Shown in pieces: positions 35,860 to 45,961 of a stretch of 64,000 nucleotides of DNA. The DNA comes from Marilutibacter aestuarii (lineage in GTDB: Bacteria; Pseudomonadota; Gammaproteobacteria; Xanthomonadales; Xanthomonadaceae): the NCBI RefSeq assembly GCF_006546775.1, contig NZ_VICE01000006.1, forward strand, positions 23,005-87,004, read 5' to 3'. The translations under genes and the position numbers were made by a program. The notes beneath the pieces were generated by a model that saw only the letters and a list, made by a program, of their open reading frames with translations, had not been told where the DNA came from and ran no database searches. How positions within the stretch are numbered: the first letter of the stretch is position 1; each line of letters begins with the position of its first letter.

Positions 35860-35950
35860 GCCGGCCGACCCGCCGGGAGAAGCGCAAGCCCCCGTTTCCG
35901 CGTTAGACTCGCCCCGACGCCCAACCCCCGCGGGCGTTTGAACAGATGCA

Positions 35951-36835
35951 ATGTCCGAGGACGACAGTAGTACCTACCCCAGCGACGCCGGCGACAAGCC
36001 GCAAGAGAAGCGGCGCTCCTGGCTCGACCGGATCAGCTCGGCGCTGTCGGGCGAACCCACCACCCGCGAGGACCTGGTCGAACTGCTGCGCGACGCGCAG
36101 GCCGACGGCCTGATCGCGGCCGACACGCTGGCGATGATGGAAGGCGCGATCGGCGTGTCCGACCTCAGCGTCGGCGACGTGATGATCCCCCGCTCGCAGA
36201 TGGTGGTGCTGCCGGCCGACGAGCCGCTGCCGGAGCTGATGAAGCAGGTGGTCGAGTCGGGCCATTCCCGGTTCCCGGTCCACGGCGAGGACAAGGATGA
36301 GATCCTCGGCATCCTGCTGGCCAAGGACATGCTGCGCGCGGTGGTGGCCGGTGACGACGAGGGGCCGATCGGCATCCACGAACTCCTGCGCCCGGCGGTC
36401 CTGATCCCCGAATCCAAGCGCCTGGACGTGTTGTTGCGCGAGTTCCGGCTCAGCCGCAACCACATGGCCATCGTCATCGACGAATACGGCGGCGTCGCCG
36501 GCCTGTTGACCATCGAGGACGTGCTCGAGCAGATCGTCGGCGAGATCGACGACGAGCACGACGACGCCGAGGATCCCAACGCGCTGATCGCGGCGCAGGC
36601 CGACGGCCAGTACGTGGTCGACGCCCTGACCCCGATCGACGACTTCAACGAGCGCTTCGGCGCCGACTTCGACGACGACGAGTACGACACCATCGGCGGC
36701 CTGGTGATCGCCGCGATCGGGCACCTGCCCGAGGCGGGCGAGGAGCTCACGCTCGGTCGCTTCGTGTTCCGCGTCTCCAGTGCCGACGCCCGCCGCGTGC
36801 ACGCCTTCCACGTGGGCATCCTCGGCGATGCGTGA
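35951..36835 (+). CDS. corC: CorC-like CBS-domain/transporter-associated protein
   Basis: 294 residues. A charged N-terminus is followed by two CBS domains (VMIPRSQMVVL near 78-88 and MAIVIDEYGGVAGLLT near 170-187) and a C-terminal CorC_HlyC domain. There is no membrane domain, as in CorC/YbeX. It is implicated in Mg/Co efflux and ribosome maturation in enterobacteria. Its stop overlaps the next start by 8 nt. Confidence 0.94.
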   Translation: MSEDDSSTYPSDAGDKPQEKRRSWLDRISSALSGEPTTREDLVELLRDAQADGLIAADTLAMMEGAIGVSDLSVGDVMIPRSQMVVLPADEPLPELMKQVVESGHSRFPVHGEDKDEILGILLAKDMLRAVVAGDDEGPIGIHELLRPAVLIPESKRLDVLLREFRLSRNHMAIVIDEYGGVAGLLTIEDVLEQIVGEIDDEHDDAEDPNALIAAQADGQYVVDALTPIDDFNERFGADFDDDEYDTIGGLVIAAIGHLPEAGEELTLGRFVFRVSSADARRVHAFHVGILGDA

Positions 36836-38048
36836 CCGCTGCCGGGCCCGGCTGCCGGCGATGCTGCGCCTGCCCCTGCTCTGGCTGCTCCTGGCCTTGA
36901 GCGCCGGCGCCTGGGCGCAGGCAGGCGACGCGCCGCGGATCGGCGTGGTCACCATGCAGCCGGGCGAGGTCTTCTTCGAGAGATTCGGGCACAACGCCAT
37001 CCTTGTCGAGGATCCCGCCACGGGCGAGGCGACCGCCTACAACTTCGGCTACTTCGACCCGACCGAACCCGATTTCGTCGCCCGTTTCGTCAAGGGCCAC
37101 ATGCGCTACCAGCTGGCCGCACTGCCGATCGCCCAGGACCTGCGCTACTACGAGCAGGTCGGCCGCGGCGTGTCCATCCAGTGGCTGGCCCTGACCGACG
37201 CGCAGGCGCGCGCCCTGGCCGCGTCGCTGGCGGAGAACGCCCGTCCCGAGAACGCGCACTACCGCTACGACTACTTCACCGACAACTGCTCCACCCGCGT
37301 GCGCGACGCCCTCGACGCCACCCTGGGCGGTGCCCTCGCACGGCAGACGCAGGGGCGCTCGCACGGCACCAGTTTCCGCAGCGAGGCGCTGCGGCTGGCC
37401 TCGCCGGCGCCGTGGATGTGGCTGGGTTTCGACATCGGCCTGGGCCCGGCCGCGGACGTCCCGCAGCCGCTCTGGGGCGAATCCTTCGTGCCCATGCGCC
37501 TGGCAAGCGCCTTGCGCGAGGTCGCCAATCCCGCGACGGGCAAGCCCCTGGTCGAGTCCGAGCAGGACGTGCTGCCGCACCGCCTGCCGCCCGAGCCGGT
37601 CGAACGGGCGCGGGCGTGGTGGCCGTGGGCATTGGCCGGCGTCCTGCTGGGCTACGGCATGGCCTGGCTGGCCCGGCATCGACCGCGCCTGGTCGCCGCC
37701 ACCGCGCTGCCGATCTGGGCACTGGCGGGCACGCTGGGTGCGCTGATGCTGTTCATCTGGTTCGGGACCGAACACCGTTTCGGCTGGGCCAACCGCAACC
37801 TGTTCCTGTTGTCGCCGCTGTGCTGGTTGTTGTTGCCCGGCGGCTGGCGGATCGCGCGAGGCCGCGCGGGCGGCCGCCTGTTCGGCCTCGTGCTCGCCGC
37901 GGTCGCGGTCCTGCCGGTGGTCGGCCTGTTCTCCTACTGGCTGCCGGTGAGTCCGCAGCAGAACCTGCACTGGATTGTCGTGCTCGGGCCGGTCCATGCA
38001 GGGCTGTGGGTGGCACTGCGATCGAAGGCAGCGCCGCGGGCGGCGTGA
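36828..38048 (+). CDS. DUF4105 membrane protein
   Basis: 406 residues from the ATG overlapping corC by 8 nt. A start 11 codons later (MLRLPLL) would give a tidier signal peptide ending in Ala-Trp-Ala-Gln-Ala. The DUF4105 region shows GEVFFERFGHNAILV, YNFGYFDP and DYFTDNCSTRVRDAL, with conserved His and Cys residues that look catalytic (papain-like/NlpC-like fold suggested for such sequences). Five hydrophobic segments close the protein (about 265-395). Function is unknown. In other proteobacteria an apolipoprotein N-acyltransferase gene often follows corC, but it is absent here. Confidence 0.82.
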   Translation: MRDRCRARLPAMLRLPLLWLLLALSAGAWAQAGDAPRIGVVTMQPGEVFFERFGHNAILVEDPATGEATAYNFGYFDPTEPDFVARFVKGHMRYQLAALPIAQDLRYYEQVGRGVSIQWLALTDAQARALAASLAENARPENAHYRYDYFTDNCSTRVRDALDATLGGALARQTQGRSHGTSFRSEALRLASPAPWMWLGFDIGLGPAADVPQPLWGESFVPMRLASALREVANPATGKPLVESEQDVLPHRLPPEPVERARAWWPWALAGVLLGYGMAWLARHRPRLVAATALPIWALAGTLGALMLFIWFGTEHRFGWANRNLFLLSPLCWLLLPGGWRIARGRAGGRLFGLVLAAVAVLPVVGLFSYWLPVSPQQNLHWIVVLGPVHAGLWVALRSKAAPRAA

Positions 38049-38088
38049 GCCGGTTGCCGCCCCCGGCGCCAGCGGGCAGGATGGCCGC

Positions 38089-39078
38089 ATGAACCTGGGC
38101 ACCCCGAGCAGCCTCATGAACTGCGTCGCGTACGGACGCGACGGCGCGCGGCGCGAGATCAGCCTCGACGAGATCGAAGGCGTGCTTGCCCGCGACGACG
38201 GCAGCTTCGTCTGGGTGGGCCTGTACCAGCCGCCGGAAGCCCTGCTGGAACAGCTGCAGGACGTCTTCGGCCTGCACGACCTCGCCGTCGAGGACGCCCA
38301 CAACGCCCACCAGCGCTCGAAGATCGAGGGATACGGCAATTCGATGTTCATCGCCGTGCGCACGGCGCAACGCATCGACGACGCGATCCGCTTCGGCGAG
38401 ACCCAGATGTTCGTCGGCGAACGCTACCTGGTCACCGTGCGCCACGGTGCCTCGATCAGCTATGCACCCGCGCGGGCACGCATGGAGCGCGAGCCGGAAC
38501 TGCTGCAGCACGGCAGCGGCGCCGCGCTGTACGCGGTGCTGGACATGATCGTGGACAACTACCGGCCGATCGTCGACGAGTTCGACGACGAGCTCAACCG
38601 CCTGGAGCGCGACATCCTCGGCGACGGTTTCCACCACGGCACCGTGCGCAAGCTCTACGTCCTCAAGCGCGAACTCACCCGCCTGCGGATGTCGGTCTCC
38701 CCGCTGCAGGACGTGCTCGGGCAGCTGACGCGATCGCGCCACGCGCTGATCCACGACGAGTTGCAGCCCTACTTCCGCGACGTGCTGGACCACGTGCTGC
38801 GGATGAACGAGATCACCGACATGCTGCGCGAGATGCTCACCGCGGCGGTCAGCATGAACCTGTCGCTGGTGACCGTGCAGCAGGGCGAGACGGTCAAGCG
38901 CCTCGGTGCCTGGGCGGCCCTGCTGGCCGCGCCGACCCTGATCACCAGCTGGTACGGCATGAACTTCGTGCACATGCCCGAACTGCAGGGGCGCTACAGC
39001 TACGCCATGCTGATCGGCGCGCTCGCCGCCACCAGTTACCTGCTGTACCGCCTGTTCAAACGGGTGGGCTGGCTCTGA
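38089..39078 (+). CDS. corA: CorA-type magnesium/cobalt channel
   Basis: 329 residues from the ATG at 38089, preceded by a GGCAGGA ribosome site. A large cytoplasmic domain with a long helix ends in two membrane helices (about 281-298 and 308-326). The signature YGMNF lies at the end of the first. CorA channels carry Mg2+, Co2+ and Ni2+ inward. The neighbour corC has a name linked to the same metals. It is convergent with the ATPase gene of the cstA operon. Confidence 0.94.
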   Translation: MNLGTPSSLMNCVAYGRDGARREISLDEIEGVLARDDGSFVWVGLYQPPEALLEQLQDVFGLHDLAVEDAHNAHQRSKIEGYGNSMFIAVRTAQRIDDAIRFGETQMFVGERYLVTVRHGASISYAPARARMEREPELLQHGSGAALYAVLDMIVDNYRPIVDEFDDELNRLERDILGDGFHHGTVRKLYVLKRELTRLRMSVSPLQDVLGQLTRSRHALIHDELQPYFRDVLDHVLRMNEITDMLREMLTAAVSMNLSLVTVQQGETVKRLGAWAALLAAPTLITSWYGMNFVHMPELQGRYSYAMLIGALAATSYLLYRLFKRVGWL

Positions 39079-39110
39079 GCGAAGGCCCGGGGATGGGCCC
39101 GGCGGGGCGA

Positions 39111-40121
39111 TCAGCCCGCCAGCCGGGCGGAGAACGCTTCGAGGGCATCACGACCGACCGGTTCGCCCGGCAGCAGCGGCAGTTCCAGCAGCGGCACCCC
39201 CGGTAGCGAACGCGCCAGTTCCTCCAGGTGCCCGGCCTCCAGTGCGGCGCGATGGGCCAGGAACTCACCGGCATCGAGCGGCGAGCGCTTGTTGACCACC
39301 AGCCCGCCCACGTGGATGCCCGCGCGCTGCAGCTGCGCGTGCAGCTCCAGCGTCTCCAGCACCGGCAGGCGCTCGGCGGTGAGGACGATGACGAAGGCGG
39401 TGCGCTCGCGATCGGCGAGGACCTCGCGCAGGTGCTCGAAGCGGTGGCGACGCCGGTTGAGCAGGCTGCGGATGCGATCGTCGCGCGCATCGGCGGGATC
39501 GCCCGCGCCCCGCGCGCGTCCACCCTCCACCGCCCCGATCGCCTGGCGGCCGACGTCGTCGTCGCGGCCGAGGCCGCGCAAGACCTCGCCGAAATGCCGG
39601 CTCCGTGACTGGCGGTGGAGCATGCCGTCGACCCATGCCGACATCATCTCCGGCAAGGCCATCAGGCGTGCGGTATGGCCGGAAGGCGCGGTGTCGAACA
39701 CCAGCAGGTCGTGGTCGCGGTCGCCCTGCTCGACCAGTTCGGCGATGCGTTCGAGCATGGCGGCCTCGTGCATCCCGGGTGTCTCGCGCGAGAGCGCCAT
39801 GTGCCTGTCGACCTCGGCACCCAGGTGCTCGGGCATCAGCTTGCGCAACGCCGCGCCGACCTCCTCCAGGTGGGCCCGCGCCGTCTGTTCGGGGTCGAGC
39901 TCAAGGCCGTCGAGGTTGGGCGCGAGCCGCCGCACGCGCGCGCCGATCTCGCAGCCCCACAGATGCCCCAGGTTGTGCGCCGGATCGGTCGAGACCAGCA
40001 GCACGCGACGGCCCTCGCGCGCCGCCGCGAGGGCGGTGGCGGTGGCGACGGTGGTCTTGCCGACGCCGCCCTTGCCGCCGATGAAGAGGACGCGTCGCGC
40101 GCGCGCCAGGCTCCGCAGCAT
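39111..40121 (-). CDS. ArsA/Get3-like ATPase of the cstA operon
   Basis: 336 residues, one ATPase domain. The deviant Walker A is GGKGGVGKTT (15-24), and switch motifs are STDPAHNLG (45-53) and DTAPSGHT (144-151), as in ArsA and Get3. Only one cysteine (C58) is present, so it lacks the three-Cys metalloid site of ArsA and the CxxC of Get3. No arsenic genes are near. It starts 10 nt after a 92-residue protein ending in Cys-Cys, itself 1 nt after cstA. A role as a partner ATPase for membrane insertion or for assembling the neighbour is inference. Confidence 0.85.
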   Translation of the reverse strand: MLRSLARARRVLFIGGKGGVGKTTVATATALAAAREGRRVLLVSTDPAHNLGHLWGCEIGARVRRLAPNLDGLELDPEQTARAHLEEVGAALRKLMPEHLGAEVDRHMALSRETPGMHEAAMLERIAELVEQGDRDHDLLVFDTAPSGHTARLMALPEMMSAWVDGMLHRQSRSRHFGEVLRGLGRDDDVGRQAIGAVEGGRARGAGDPADARDDRIRSLLNRRRHRFEHLREVLADRERTAFVIVLTAERLPVLETLELHAQLQRAGIHVGGLVVNKRSPLDAGEFLAHRAALEAGHLEELARSLPGVPLLELPLLPGEPVGRDALEAFSARLAG

Positions 40122-40131
40122 GCCCCCGGCC

Positions 40132-40410
40132 TCAGCAGCAGCCGACGTGGTCGAGCGGGGAACGTTCCAGGCCCATGCGGCGATGCCAGTCGTGGAAGCG
40201 CTCGTACATCACCGGCATCAGCTCCATCGTGTAGCAGGCCGCGGGATTGGGCACGCCCAGCGTTTCGGCGAACACCAGCAGCATGAACAAATCGTCCTCG
40301 TCGCGACGCGCGCGGGCGAAGGTCCGCCGGTAGGGGGCGGCGTAGAACTCCTGCAGCCCCGCCGCCAGCTTCTGCAGCAGGGAATCGTCGCCGGGCGCGC
40401 CGCCCGCCAT
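40132..40410 (-). CDS. Small protein with C-terminal Cys-Cys (cory-CC-star-like)
   Basis: 92 residues. The start is 1 nt after the cstA stop, so translation is coupled. The sequence is helical and conserved-looking: EFYAAPYRRTF (21-31), DEDDLFMLLVFAETLG (37-52), P-A-A-C59-Y, YERFHDWHRRMGLERSPLDH and terminal C91-C92. From memory this fits a small family called cory-CC-star, named partly for the CC at the stop; I cannot verify this. There is no signal or membrane segment. It is not YbdD/YjiX, the small protein usually next to CstA in enterobacteria. Confidence 0.75.
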   Translation of the reverse strand: MAGGAPGDDSLLQKLAAGLQEFYAAPYRRTFARARRDEDDLFMLLVFAETLGVPNPAACYTMELMPVMYERFHDWHRRMGLERSPLDHVGCC

Positions 40411-40411
40411 G

Positions 40412-42088
40412 TCAGCGCGACTCCGGCACCGCTTCGCCGCCGGCACCGCGCGCCATCGCCATGATGGCCTCGAACGCCACCCAAAGGGCCGCGATCAGGA
40501 TGACGATGTCCATGCCCAGCAGCAGCCAGTTCTGGTCGGTGTAGAACTTGCCCAGTTGCACCAGCAGCGCGAGCAGCGACATCACCAGCAGGAAGGCCAA
40601 CGGGATCGCGGTGAACCAGACCGGCCGGCGCTGCTTGATCAGGATCACCGACAGGATGCACAGGGTGAGCCCGGCCAGCAGCTGGTTGGTGGTGCCGAAC
40701 AACGGCCAGATGACCATGCCGCCGGAGCCGTCGCCGCCGGCACCGAAGGCCAGGGCCAGGCAGGTCGCCAGCGCGACCAGGGTCGCGACCCAGCCCTGCT
40801 GCACCGGTCGCGCGCCGACGATCTCCGCGGCTTCCTGGACCACGTAGCGCTGCAGGCGCAGGCCGGTGTCCATGGTGGTCGCGGCGAACAGGATCGCCAT
40901 CACCGAGAGGATGGTGCTGCCCAGGCCGGGATCGAGGCCCAGGCCGTTGGCGAGGATGTTGCCGCCGCCGTTGACGAAGGCGACCACGCCACCGGAACCG
41001 AACTTGTCGTAGACGCCTTCCCACTCGCCGAGCGTCGCGAAGCCCGCGGTGCAGGCGATGATCGCCGCCAGCGCCAGCATGCCCTCGCCCACCGCGCCGA
41101 AATAGCCGACGAAGCGCGCATCGGTTTCCTTGTCGAGCTGCTTGGAGCTGGTGCCGGAAGCGACCAGGCCATGGAAGCCGCTGATCGCGCCGCAGGCGAT
41201 GGTCACGAACAACAAGGGCACGATGCCGGGAGTGCCGTCGGGCACGTTGGCGTTCATCGCCGGGGCGACGATGGTGGGGTGGAAGAACAGCGTGGCCGCG
41301 TACATCAGGCCCAGGCCGACGAAGAGCTGCAGGCCGTTGATGTAGTCGCGCGGCTGCAGCAGCACCCAGACCGGCAGCAGCGACGCGATGCCGGCGTAGG
41401 CGAACAGCAGGATGATCCACTGCGCCTTCGGGCCGAAACCCATCACCGATTCGGGCAGCGTGATCGGATAGGACTGACCGACGAAGATGAGCGCGTACAG
41501 CACCACCACGCCGATGATCGAGGGCCACAGCAGCGGCACCTTGAAACGGTAGATCGCCTGGCCGATGAACAGGGCCACGACGATCGCGCCCCAGGTCGGG
41601 ATGACCGAGGCCGGGTTGGCGACCAGCAGGTTGGAGATCACCACCGCGAACGCGGCGTTGACCATCAGCAGGAGCAGGAAGATCACCACCAGGAACAGGT
41701 TGCGCGCGCGCGTGCCGATCACGGTGCCGGTCAGCGTGCCGATCGACTTGCCCTTGTTGCGGACGCTGGCCCACAGCGCGCCGAAATCATGGATGCCCGC
41801 GAAGAACACCGTGCCCAGGGTCACCCACAGGAAGGCCGGCAGCCAGCCCCAGATCACCGCGATGGCCGGGCCCACGATCGGCGCCGCACCGGCGACCGAG
41901 GTGAAGTGGTGCCCCCACAGCACGAACTTGTTGGTCGGCACGAAATCGACGTCGTCGCGCAGCTCATGCGCCGGTGTCCGGAAGTTGGGATCGAGCCGGT
42001 AGATCTTCTCGGCGATGAACTTCGAGTAGAAGAAGAAGCCCAGCGCCATGGTGGCGAGGCCAACGAGCATCAGGACAACGGCATTCAT
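40412..42088 (-). CDS. cstA: CstA family pyruvate/peptide transporter
   Basis: 558 residues with about 15 hydrophobic segments. The N-terminal CstA signature is clear: WGHHFTSVAGAAPIVGPAIA near 58-77, plus HDFGALWASVRNKG and SGTSSKQLDKETDARFVGYF. E. coli CstA is about 700 residues, so this is the shorter form. Family members import pyruvate or take up peptides under carbon starvation. The ATG follows AGGAGGG. Upstream peptidase and peptide transporter genes suit a scavenging role. Confidence 0.92.
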   Translation of the reverse strand: MNAVVLMLVGLATMALGFFFYSKFIAEKIYRLDPNFRTPAHELRDDVDFVPTNKFVLWGHHFTSVAGAAPIVGPAIAVIWGWLPAFLWVTLGTVFFAGIHDFGALWASVRNKGKSIGTLTGTVIGTRARNLFLVVIFLLLLMVNAAFAVVISNLLVANPASVIPTWGAIVVALFIGQAIYRFKVPLLWPSIIGVVVLYALIFVGQSYPITLPESVMGFGPKAQWIILLFAYAGIASLLPVWVLLQPRDYINGLQLFVGLGLMYAATLFFHPTIVAPAMNANVPDGTPGIVPLLFVTIACGAISGFHGLVASGTSSKQLDKETDARFVGYFGAVGEGMLALAAIIACTAGFATLGEWEGVYDKFGSGGVVAFVNGGGNILANGLGLDPGLGSTILSVMAILFAATTMDTGLRLQRYVVQEAAEIVGARPVQQGWVATLVALATCLALAFGAGGDGSGGMVIWPLFGTTNQLLAGLTLCILSVILIKQRRPVWFTAIPLAFLLVMSLLALLVQLGKFYTDQNWLLLGMDIVILIAALWVAFEAIMAMARGAGGEAVPESR

Positions 42089-42104
42089 GGCGGACCCTCC
42101 TCTT

Positions 42105-42127
42105 GGGCACCGGCGGTGGCGGTGCCC
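42105..42127 (-). other. Hairpin in the cstA leader
   Basis: The inverted repeat GGGCACC/GGTGCCC with a 9-nt loop ends just before the AGGAGGG ribosome site of cstA. It could affect translation start; no T-tract follows. Confidence 0.4.
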
Positions 42128-42198
42128 GGACGAGGATGGAACCTCGGCGGCGGGATTGGAAGTCGACAGCGCCCCGCTATCCGTGCATTGCGACTAAA

Positions 42199-42233
42199 GT
42201 TGCAGCGCGCGCCCGCGGGTTTTGCGCTGCAAC
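42199..42233 (-). terminator. Terminator candidate after the DUF819 gene
   Basis: A perfect 10-bp stem, GTTGCAGCGC/GCGCTGCAAC, begins 14 nt after the DUF819 stop. On the reverse strand a short TTTAGT follows. It separates the DUF819 gene from the cstA operon. Confidence 0.55.
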
Positions 42234-42246
42234 ATGAAATTTCCGC

Positions 42247-43509
42247 TCAAGTCGCCACGATGCGCAACATCTGCCCGGTGATGTACGCGCAGTAGGTTCC
42301 CAGCGCGTAGCCGAGCACCGCCAGCAGCACGCCCACCGGGGCCAGCGCCGGATGGAAGGCACTGGCGACGACCGGCGCGGACGCCGCGCCGCCGACATTG
42401 GCCTGCGAGCCGACCGCCATGAAGAACAGTGGCGCGCGGATCAGCTTGGCCACCAGCAGCAGCAGGCCAGCGTGCACGCTGATCCAGATCAGCCCGAGGG
42501 CGAAGAGACCGGGCTTGTCCAGCAGCGCGCCGATGTCCATGTGCATGCCGATCGTCGCCACCAGCACGTACAGCATCGCCGAGCCCACCTTCGACGCGCC
42601 GGCGCCTTCCAGCGTCCGTGCCCGGGTGAAGCTCAGCGCCAGGCCGATGGTGGTCGCGAAGACCACCATCCAGAAGAAGCCGGAGGTCAGGCTGTAGTCG
42701 GCCAGCCGCCACTCCGCCGGCAGGGTGCCGATCCAGGCCACCAGCGGATCGGCGAGGAAGTGCGCCAGGCCCGTCGCACCCAATCCCACCGCGAGGATGA
42801 TCATCAGGTCGGTGAGGCTGGGAATGCGCGAGTGCTCGGCCTGGTAGGCCTCGATGCGCCGCTTCATGTCCTCGATCGCCGAGGTATCCGCGCGCGTCCA
42901 GCGGTCGAAGGCCTCCGAACGCGCGGCCAGGAACAGCAGGATCGCCATCCACACGTTGGCCACCAGCACGTCGACCGCGATGAACTGGCCGAACAGGTCG
43001 CTGTCCACCTCGAACACTTCCTTCATCGCCGCCTGGTTGGCACCGCCGCCGATCCAGCTGCCGGCCACCGTGGTCATGCCGCGCCAGGTGTCGCCCGCCA
43101 CGGTCTCCGGGTGCACGACCCCCATGACGACGAACGAGACGATCGCCCCCAGCATGACGCCCACCGTGCCGGTCAGGAACATGATCACCGCCTTGGGTCC
43201 CAGCCGCAGGATCGCGCCGAGGTCGATGGCGACGCACAGCAGCACCAGTGCGCTGGGCAGGAGGTAGTCCCGTGCGACGGGATACAGGCCCGAGGCGTTG
43301 CCATCGATCAGGCCGATGCTGTTGTAGATCGCCGGGATCAGGTAGCACAGCAAAAGCGCGGGGATGTAGGTGTAGAACTTCTTCCAGAAGCCATCGGGAC
43401 GCGATGAGGTCCAGAAGATGGCCCCCAGGGTGATGGCCAGCAGGCCCATGACGACGGCGTCGTTGGTGATCAGGGCGGCACTGGTGGTCGGATCTGTGGC
43501 GGCGGCCAT
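42247..43509 (-). CDS. DUF819 family integral membrane protein
   Basis: 420 residues with about 11 hydrophobic segments. GGGANQAAMKEVFEVD and SQANVGGAASAPVVASAF, arranged as two similar halves, fit DUF819 (YjcL-like). These proteins are predicted secondary transporters with unknown substrate. It lies between an exported peptidase and cstA, all on the same strand, but hairpins on both sides suggest its own transcript. Confidence 0.85.
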   Translation of the reverse strand: MAAATDPTTSAALITNDAVVMGLLAITLGAIFWTSSRPDGFWKKFYTYIPALLLCYLIPAIYNSIGLIDGNASGLYPVARDYLLPSALVLLCVAIDLGAILRLGPKAVIMFLTGTVGVMLGAIVSFVVMGVVHPETVAGDTWRGMTTVAGSWIGGGANQAAMKEVFEVDSDLFGQFIAVDVLVANVWMAILLFLAARSEAFDRWTRADTSAIEDMKRRIEAYQAEHSRIPSLTDLMIILAVGLGATGLAHFLADPLVAWIGTLPAEWRLADYSLTSGFFWMVVFATTIGLALSFTRARTLEGAGASKVGSAMLYVLVATIGMHMDIGALLDKPGLFALGLIWISVHAGLLLLVAKLIRAPLFFMAVGSQANVGGAASAPVVASAFHPALAPVGVLLAVLGYALGTYCAYITGQMLRIVAT

Positions 43510-43537
43510 GGGGGCTCCCGTTATCGGTCAGGATGTC

Positions 43538-43570
43538 GACAAGGCGAGCGCCCGCGGCGCTCGCCTTGTC
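43538..43570 (-). other. Perfect 15-bp hairpin upstream of the DUF819 gene
   Basis: The arms GACAAGGCGAGCGCC and GGCGCTCGCCTTGTC pair perfectly around a 3-nt loop, 29 nt upstream of the DUF819 start. No T-tract follows in either direction, so it may be a leader structure or a protein-binding palindrome rather than a terminator. Confidence 0.6.
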
Positions 43571-43625
43571 ACTGCCTCCCCGGGCGGGCGGGAGGCGAAT
43601 GGGACACGGGCATGGCGTCCGATGC

Positions 43626-43655
43626 CATGCGTCGACGCCGGTGGCGCGACGCATG
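43626..43655 (-). terminator. Hairpin just after the S9 peptidase gene
   Basis: A 13-bp stem with one bulged A (outer CATGCGTCG/CGACGCATG, inner CGCC/GGCG, 3-nt loop) begins 17 nt after the peptidase stop. Without a T-tract it may act as a 3'-end stabiliser. Confidence 0.45.
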
Positions 43656-43671
43656 CCCGGGGGATGCAGCG

Positions 43672-45759
<2,088 letters not shown>

Positions 45760-45924
45760 GGACGACTCCGACAGGACGAAAGTCCCCGATGGTAGGCCGG
45801 CTCGCGCGCCGGGGCAAAGGCCGGGGGTCATGCCAGCGATGGCCGCTTTCGATGTTGCGGCACAGCATCCCGGCGGCGGGGGATGTCATCGCGGCGGGCG
45901 CGCGGCGCGCCCGCGGCGGCTCGC

Positions 45925-45930
45925 TATAAT
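45925..45930 (+). promoter_or_regulatory. Candidate -10 of the POT transporter gene
   Basis: A perfect TATAAT lies 31 nt before the GTG start, in very GC-rich surroundings. The -35 region lacks consensus, so an activator may be needed. Confidence 0.5.
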
Positions 45931-45961
45931 CGGTCGAGCATTGTCCGGCGCAAGGTGTCCC

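Noticed and set aside
39111..40121. Arsenic resistance
   Set aside because: The ATPase is ArsA-like but lacks the metal-binding cysteines, and no arsB, arsC, arsD or arsR is nearby.
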